Assembly (NCBI GenBank): GCA_030537855.1
Contig: JAUNVD010000001.1
Span: 17,440-81,439 of the forward strand
Source: Tissierellia bacterium
Lineage (GTDB): Bacteria; Bacillota; Clostridia; Tissierellales; Peptoniphilaceae
Reading direction: 5' to 3'
Length of the DNA: 64,000 bases
Shown: piece after piece, positions 60,629-64,000 of the stretch
How the letters are laid out: each line of letters starts with the position of its first letter
Position numbering within the stretch: position 1 is the first letter of the stretch
Notes under the pieces: generated by a model
Seen by the model: the letters and a program-made list of their open reading frames with translations, nothing else
What the model was told of the DNA's origin: nothing
Databases searched by the model: none
Program-made: the position numbers and the translations under genes

Positions 60629-61369
60629 CTATTCTCCCTTCCTAAAATTACCTAGTGGATAATAGGGAATCATATTTTCTTCTAACCAGCCTAAAGCTTC
60701 TACTGGTGGTAGTCCCCAGTTTGTAGGACAGGTGGAAAGAACTTCTACAATTCCAAATCCTTTTCCTTCAATTTGCGTTTTAAAACAATTTAAAATAGCC
60801 CTTTTTGCTTTTCTAACATTTGCTGGTGTATTTACAGCAACTCGCTCCACAAATACAGCCCCATCAATAGTTGCTAAAAGTTCGCTCATTCGAATAGGAC
60901 GTCCTGAGTGTTCTACTGTTCTTCCTTCTGGAGAGGTACTTGTTTTTTGGCCTATTAATGTTGTGGGAGCCATTTGACCACCAGTCATTCCATAAATTGC
61001 GTTATTAACAAAAATAGTGGAAATTAATTCTCCTCGATGGGCTGCATGAACGATTTCTGCAGTACCAATACTTGCTAAGTCTCCATCTCCTTGGTAAGTA
61101 AAGACAAAGTTATCTGGATGGACTCTTTTTACTCCTGTTGCTACTGCTGGTGCTCGACCATGGGCGGCTTCGTACATATCACAATTAAAATATTTATATG
61201 CTAGTACTGAACAACCTACCGGGGCGATACCTATGGCATCATTTTGAACTCCTAATTCTACTAAAGCATCTGCTACTAGTTTATGGATTACTCCATGGGT
61301 ACAACCCGGGCAATAATGAGTGCTCATATCTGTTAAACCGGGGGATCTTTGATATACAATTTTTTCCAT
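60629..61369 (-). CDS. 2-oxoacid:ferredoxin oxidoreductase beta subunit (TPP-binding)
   Basis: 246 residues. Thiamine diphosphate motif GDGDLASIGTAEIVHAAHRG with NNAIYGMTGGQ, plus CPGCTHGVIH near the N-terminus. It carries the catalytic TPP and contacts the alpha subunit. Overlap/gap to neighbours is one to two bases, so coupled translation is likely. Confidence 0.93.
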   Translation of the reverse strand: MEKIVYQRSPGLTDMSTHYCPGCTHGVIHKLVADALVELGVQNDAIGIAPVGCSVLAYKYFNCDMYEAAHGRAPAVATGVKRVHPDNFVFTYQGDGDLASIGTAEIVHAAHRGELISTIFVNNAIYGMTGGQMAPTTLIGQKTSTSPEGRTVEHSGRPIRMSELLATIDGAVFVERVAVNTPANVRKAKRAILNCFKTQIEGKGFGIVEVLSTCPTNWGLPPVEALGWLEENMIPYYPLGNFRKGE

Positions 61370-61370
61370 T

Positions 61371-62423
61371 TTATCCCTCCATAATTTCTTTTACTTTTTC
61401 AATAACTTCTTCTGTGGATGGAATCATTCCTCCTTGACGACCATAAAAATGGACATTTTGCTTACCAGCAACGCCTATTTTTACGTCGTCGACCATTTGA
61501 CCTTGATTCATTTCTACAACTAAAACATCTTTAATTCTTTCTGGTAATTGTTCAAAGGAATGATATGGATAGGGCCAAATGGAAATAGGTCGAATCATTC
61601 CCACTTTAATTCCTTCTTTTCGTAAAGCTTCCATTGCTGATTTACAAATTCTGGATGTTGTTCCATAGGCACTTAGTACTATATCTGCATCGTCTAAATG
61701 GATTTCTTCCACTCGTACTTCATTTTCGGCAATCGTTTTATATTTTTCTATTAAATGTTTATTATGAGCTTCTAATTCGTCAGGAGATAGATACAAAGAA
61801 TTTATAATATTAGGTTTTCTTTTTCCCTTTGTTCCTGTTGCAGCCCATAGCTTTTCTGGTAATTCTCTTTTTGAATGATCATGAAATTCTACTGGCTCCA
61901 TCATTTGTCCTAGCATTCCATCTCCACAAATAAGGACAGGATTTCTATAGATATCAGCTAAATCAAAGCCTTCTATAATTAAATCTACCATTTCTTGGAT
62001 AGATGCTGGGGCTAGTGTAATGGTGCGATAGTCTCCATTCCCTCCACCTCTAGTGGACTGAAAATAGTCAGTTTGGGAAGGCTGTATACTGCCAAGTCCT
62101 GGACCTCCACGCATCATATTGACTATAACACAGGGGAGTTCCGCTCCTGCAATATAAGATATACCTTCTTGTTTTAAAGAAATTCCCGGGCTGGAAGAAG
62201 AAGTCATCACTCGTTCTCCTGTACCTGCTGCTCCGTAGACCATATTAATGGCTGCTACTTCTGATTCTGCTTGTAAAAAGCAACCTCCAACTTTCGGTAA
62301 TTCTCTTGCTAAATATTCTGGTACCTCACTTTGAGGGGTAATAGGATATCCAAAAAAATACTTACAACCAGCAGCAATGGCAGCTGCTCCAACAGCCTCA
62401 TTTCCTTTCATTAATACTTTCAT
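61371..62423 (-). CDS. vorB: 2-oxoacid:ferredoxin oxidoreductase alpha subunit (VorB-like)
   Basis: 350 residues. GNEAVGAAAIAAGCKYFFGYPITPQSEVPEYL at the N-terminus and ASVE-type GTGERVMTSSSSPGISLKQEG are signatures of the alpha subunit, most like the 3-methyl-2-oxobutanoate (VorB) group rather than pyruvate. The specificity is inferred from similarity of motifs and from the amino-acid-fermenting gene set. ATG after AGGAGGTAGCT. Confidence 0.88.
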   Translation of the reverse strand: MKVLMKGNEAVGAAAIAAGCKYFFGYPITPQSEVPEYLARELPKVGGCFLQAESEVAAINMVYGAAGTGERVMTSSSSPGISLKQEGISYIAGAELPCVIVNMMRGGPGLGSIQPSQTDYFQSTRGGGNGDYRTITLAPASIQEMVDLIIEGFDLADIYRNPVLICGDGMLGQMMEPVEFHDHSKRELPEKLWAATGTKGKRKPNIINSLYLSPDELEAHNKHLIEKYKTIAENEVRVEEIHLDDADIVLSAYGTTSRICKSAMEALRKEGIKVGMIRPISIWPYPYHSFEQLPERIKDVLVVEMNQGQMVDDVKIGVAGKQNVHFYGRQGGMIPSTEEVIEKVKEIMEG

Positions 62424-62432
62424 AGCTACCTC

Positions 62433-62648
62433 CTATTCTCGTATAACCGTAATACAGGAATCTGGACACATAATGGCACAGTTTCCACATGCTATACAAT
62501 CTTCCGGTCGAACGGGTTCTGAAGGGCTATATCCTTTTTGATTAATTTTATTTGTATTCATTTCCAATACATCTTTGGGACATACATGGACACATAATCC
62601 ACAACCCTTACAACTATTTTGTTCTATAATCACTTTACCTTTTGCCAT
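62433..62648 (-). CDS. 2 x 4Fe-4S ferredoxin subunit of the oxidoreductase
   Basis: 71 residues. Two cluster motifs: CKGCGLCVHVCP and CIACGNCAIMCP, each CxxCxxCxxxC, on a typical ferredoxin scaffold. It is the electron-accepting delta subunit (VorD type) of the complex, nine bases upstream of the alpha subunit on the minus strand. ATG after AGAGGTGAGAAA. Confidence 0.95.
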   Translation of the reverse strand: MAKGKVIIEQNSCKGCGLCVHVCPKDVLEMNTNKINQKGYSPSEPVRPEDCIACGNCAIMCPDSCITVIRE

Positions 62649-62660
62649 TTTCTCACCTCT

Positions 62661-63329
62661 TTACACCATCCACTCATTACGAAAATATAAATGAATAGGG
62701 AATAGTCTTTCTTTTAATTCATCTGGACACTCATCAACGATATTTTCAAAAACTGCAGTATATTTTACTGACAATCCCGTTTCTTTACTCACTTCTTTTA
62801 AAAGAGCTTCACCTCTTAAGACATCTTCAATGGATGTGTTTTTCAACATATGAGTGCTATTTACCAGTCCTGTAACAGGAATGGTAGAACGACCTTCAAT
62901 ATTTTTCATAAACCCAATAACATCTTCTACTTTTTGAGTTTCTGGTCGATTTGCATTTACGACTAATAAATGCTCTACTTTTTGGGTGTTTAAGATATTA
63001 CGATATCGACCAAGTGCTCTTGCTCCACTTGGATTACCTCCAACATCAAGAATAACCTGTGATTGTGAATCTTGTAAAGGAGTCAATATACCAGGATCTA
63101 ATGCAGGAATATCTAAGTTTGGAGCATCTACAGAACTAGCAATAACAGATATCCCTTGAGATTCTAAAAAATCCTTTTGTTCTCGTATACGGAAATACAT
63201 ATTGATAATATCTAAATCCACCACAGAAACTTTGGGATATAAGTCTTTTAAATATAGAGCCAAGTTAATGGAAAACTCTGTTTTACCACTACCAAAATGC
63301 CCTGTAATAATATGAATTCTTGGAGTCAT
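62661..63329 (-). CDS. P-loop ATP-binding protein of the oxidoreductase operon
   Basis: 222 residues, ATG after AGAGGAGAGTCT. Walker A GHFGSGKTE (8-16), SVVDLDIINMYFR (switch region), ILDVGGNPSGARAL (Walker B-like DVGG), and VNANRPETQ. It belongs to the SIMIBI/MinD-CobQ group of small nucleotide-binding proteins. First gene of the vor-type operon and 12 bases from the ferredoxin gene. Possibly a chaperone or maturation factor for the oxidoreductase (inference); no direct evidence. Confidence 0.8.
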   Translation of the reverse strand: MTPRIHIITGHFGSGKTEFSINLALYLKDLYPKVSVVDLDIINMYFRIREQKDFLESQGISVIASSVDAPNLDIPALDPGILTPLQDSQSQVILDVGGNPSGARALGRYRNILNTQKVEHLLVVNANRPETQKVEDVIGFMKNIEGRSTIPVTGLVNSTHMLKNTSIEDVLRGEALLKEVSKETGLSVKYTAVFENIVDECPDELKERLFPIHLYFRNEWMV

Positions 63330-63479
63330 AGACTCTCCTCTCTACAGTAAACGTTATCATACGATAAAAGAGTTTTATTTTTTTGAAATATATCAATGAA
63401 AAATTGAAAACCCTTTACTATAATTATACTAATAGTTAAAAGATAGGTCAATATTTCTACATCATTTCATAAATTGAAA

Positions 63480-63501
63480 CTACCCCGCCTTGGCGGGGTA
63501 G
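63480..63501 (-). terminator. hairpin terminator of the nitroreductase gene
   Basis: Perfect 10-bp stem CTACCCCGCC / GGCGGGGTAG with a tiny loop. On the minus strand the T-run is short (TTTCAATTT), so termination may be partial. Confidence 0.7.
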
Positions 63502-63503
63502 GA

Positions 63504-64000
63504 TTAAAATTTTTCATAATGGGCTTTTTCACCGATCTCAAATTCTTTACGTTTTCGTACTCTTTCATTTTTCTTACCAAAGGGGATCAAGCAAAGAACC
63601 CCATACTTTTCTGGTATATTAAATTCACGTCTCACATAGTCTTCTGTATCTTCTTTATCAGGAGTTTTGTTGCCATGGATATTTATCCAAGAAGAAGAAT
63701 ACCCTTCCTCTTCTAAAAGAAGTTGTAAATAACTAGCAGCAATGGCACCTTCCTCTACCCATGTTTTACATACTTCTTTATTTGCAATGATTACAATAAC
63801 AGTGGGAGCATCTGCAATATACGCAGTTCCAAAGCGTTCCACATCTGCTAATTTCTTTTTGTTCTCCTTTTCTTCCACAATAAGGAACTCAACGGGATGA
63901 CTATTTCCATTAGATGGTCCCATGGATGCATACATTAAAAGCTCCTCGAGTAATTCCTTTTCCATAACTTCATTGGTGTACTTTCGAACAGTCCTTCGAT
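63504..64000 (-). CDS. nitroreductase-family protein, 5' end beyond the window
   Basis: An ATG at 63965 would give 153 residues, but the frame stays open to the window edge, adding RRTVRKYTNEV, which is the normal FMN-phosphate-binding opening of nitroreductases (RRSVRxYxxE). So the real start lies outside and the window holds at least 164 residues. Then MGPSNGNSHPVEFLIV, YIADAPTVIVIIAN and GYSSSWINIHG, and PFGKKNERVRKRKEFE at the end. FMN-dependent reduction of nitro or quinone compounds; substrate unknown. Confidence 0.88.
   Translation of the reverse strand, partial: RRTVRKYTNEVMEKELLEELLMYASMGPSNGNSHPVEFLIVEEKENKKKLADVERFGTAYIADAPTVIVIIANKEVCKTWVEEGAIAASYLQLLLEEEGYSSSWINIHGNKTPDKEDTEDYVRREFNIPEKYGVLCLIPFGKKNERVRKRKEFEIGEKAHYEKF

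Noticed and set aside
1-64000. CRISPR arrays, prophage genes, rRNA and tRNA genes
   Set aside because: No regularly spaced direct repeats, no phage structural or integrase genes, and no rRNA or complete tRNA folds were found by reading both strands.

Overview
The window is AT-rich DNA with strong AGGAGG ribosome sites, many TTG/GTG starts, closely packed operons and hairpin-plus-T-run terminators. This fits a low-G+C Gram-positive anaerobe of the Clostridia/Tissierellia type. An S-layer-anchored (SLH) nucleotidase and an LTA-synthase-like protein indicate a Gram-positive envelope. A ferredoxin-linked branched-chain 2-oxoacid oxidoreductase, 2,4-diaminopentanoate dehydrogenase and an ornithine-racemase-like protein suggest amino-acid fermentation. 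No rRNA, tRNA, CRISPR array, phage block or intact insertion sequence was seen. The organism assignment is inference from gene content.

Layout. 0-7 kb: a frameshifted AraC/GyrI-like regulator, a small membrane protein, a pRiA4b ORF-3-like protein, the TrkA-TrkH potassium uptake pair and an AraC regulator. 7-14 kb: a minus-strand type II fatty-acid operon in the order acpP-fabH-fabK-(FabX-like flavoprotein)-fabD-fabG-fabF-fabZ-marR. It has a clear promoter, and palindromes that look like the operator of the operon's own MarR/FabT-type regulator; a similar palindrome precedes a neighbouring macrodomain gene. 14.9-15.05 kb: a candidate structured small RNA. 15-19 kb: MATE and NSS transporters and a frameshifted gene remnant. 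19-25 kb: the SLH 5'-nucleotidase, then an EamA transporter-racemase-cysteine-synthase-like operon. 26-31 kb: LTA-synthase-like protein, RNA 2'-phosphotransferase, AhpC peroxiredoxin, and an encapsulin shell with its encapsulated-ferritin cargo.

31-35 kb: a minus-strand redox operon (CXXC microprotein, membrane 4Fe-4S protein, DsbA-like protein, YitT, PNPOx-like flavoprotein) with a divergent SagB-type nitroreductase. 35-38 kb: an opine-dehydrogenase-family gene coupled to a degenerate B12-binding-domain protein; its pathway is unknown to me and this is the best candidate for an undescribed system. 38.8-41.1 kb: a small PacL-like membrane protein overlapping a P1B-type ATPase with an unusual metal-site motif. 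41-52 kb: LysR, aldehyde dehydrogenase, MATE, Mrp ATPase, metal-binding HMA protein, diaminopentanoate dehydrogenase, DinB and a PaaI thioesterase. 52-57 kb: a YtrA-type ABC operon with an operator over its -10 box, then NhaC. 57-64 kb: two DMT exporters, the 2-oxoacid:ferredoxin oxidoreductase operon with a P-loop ATPase, and a nitroreductase cut by the window end.

Themes are thiol/iron/peroxide redox management, amino-acid fermentation, lipid synthesis with local feedback control, and many small-molecule exporters. Starts were revised wherever an internal start has the better ribosome site.
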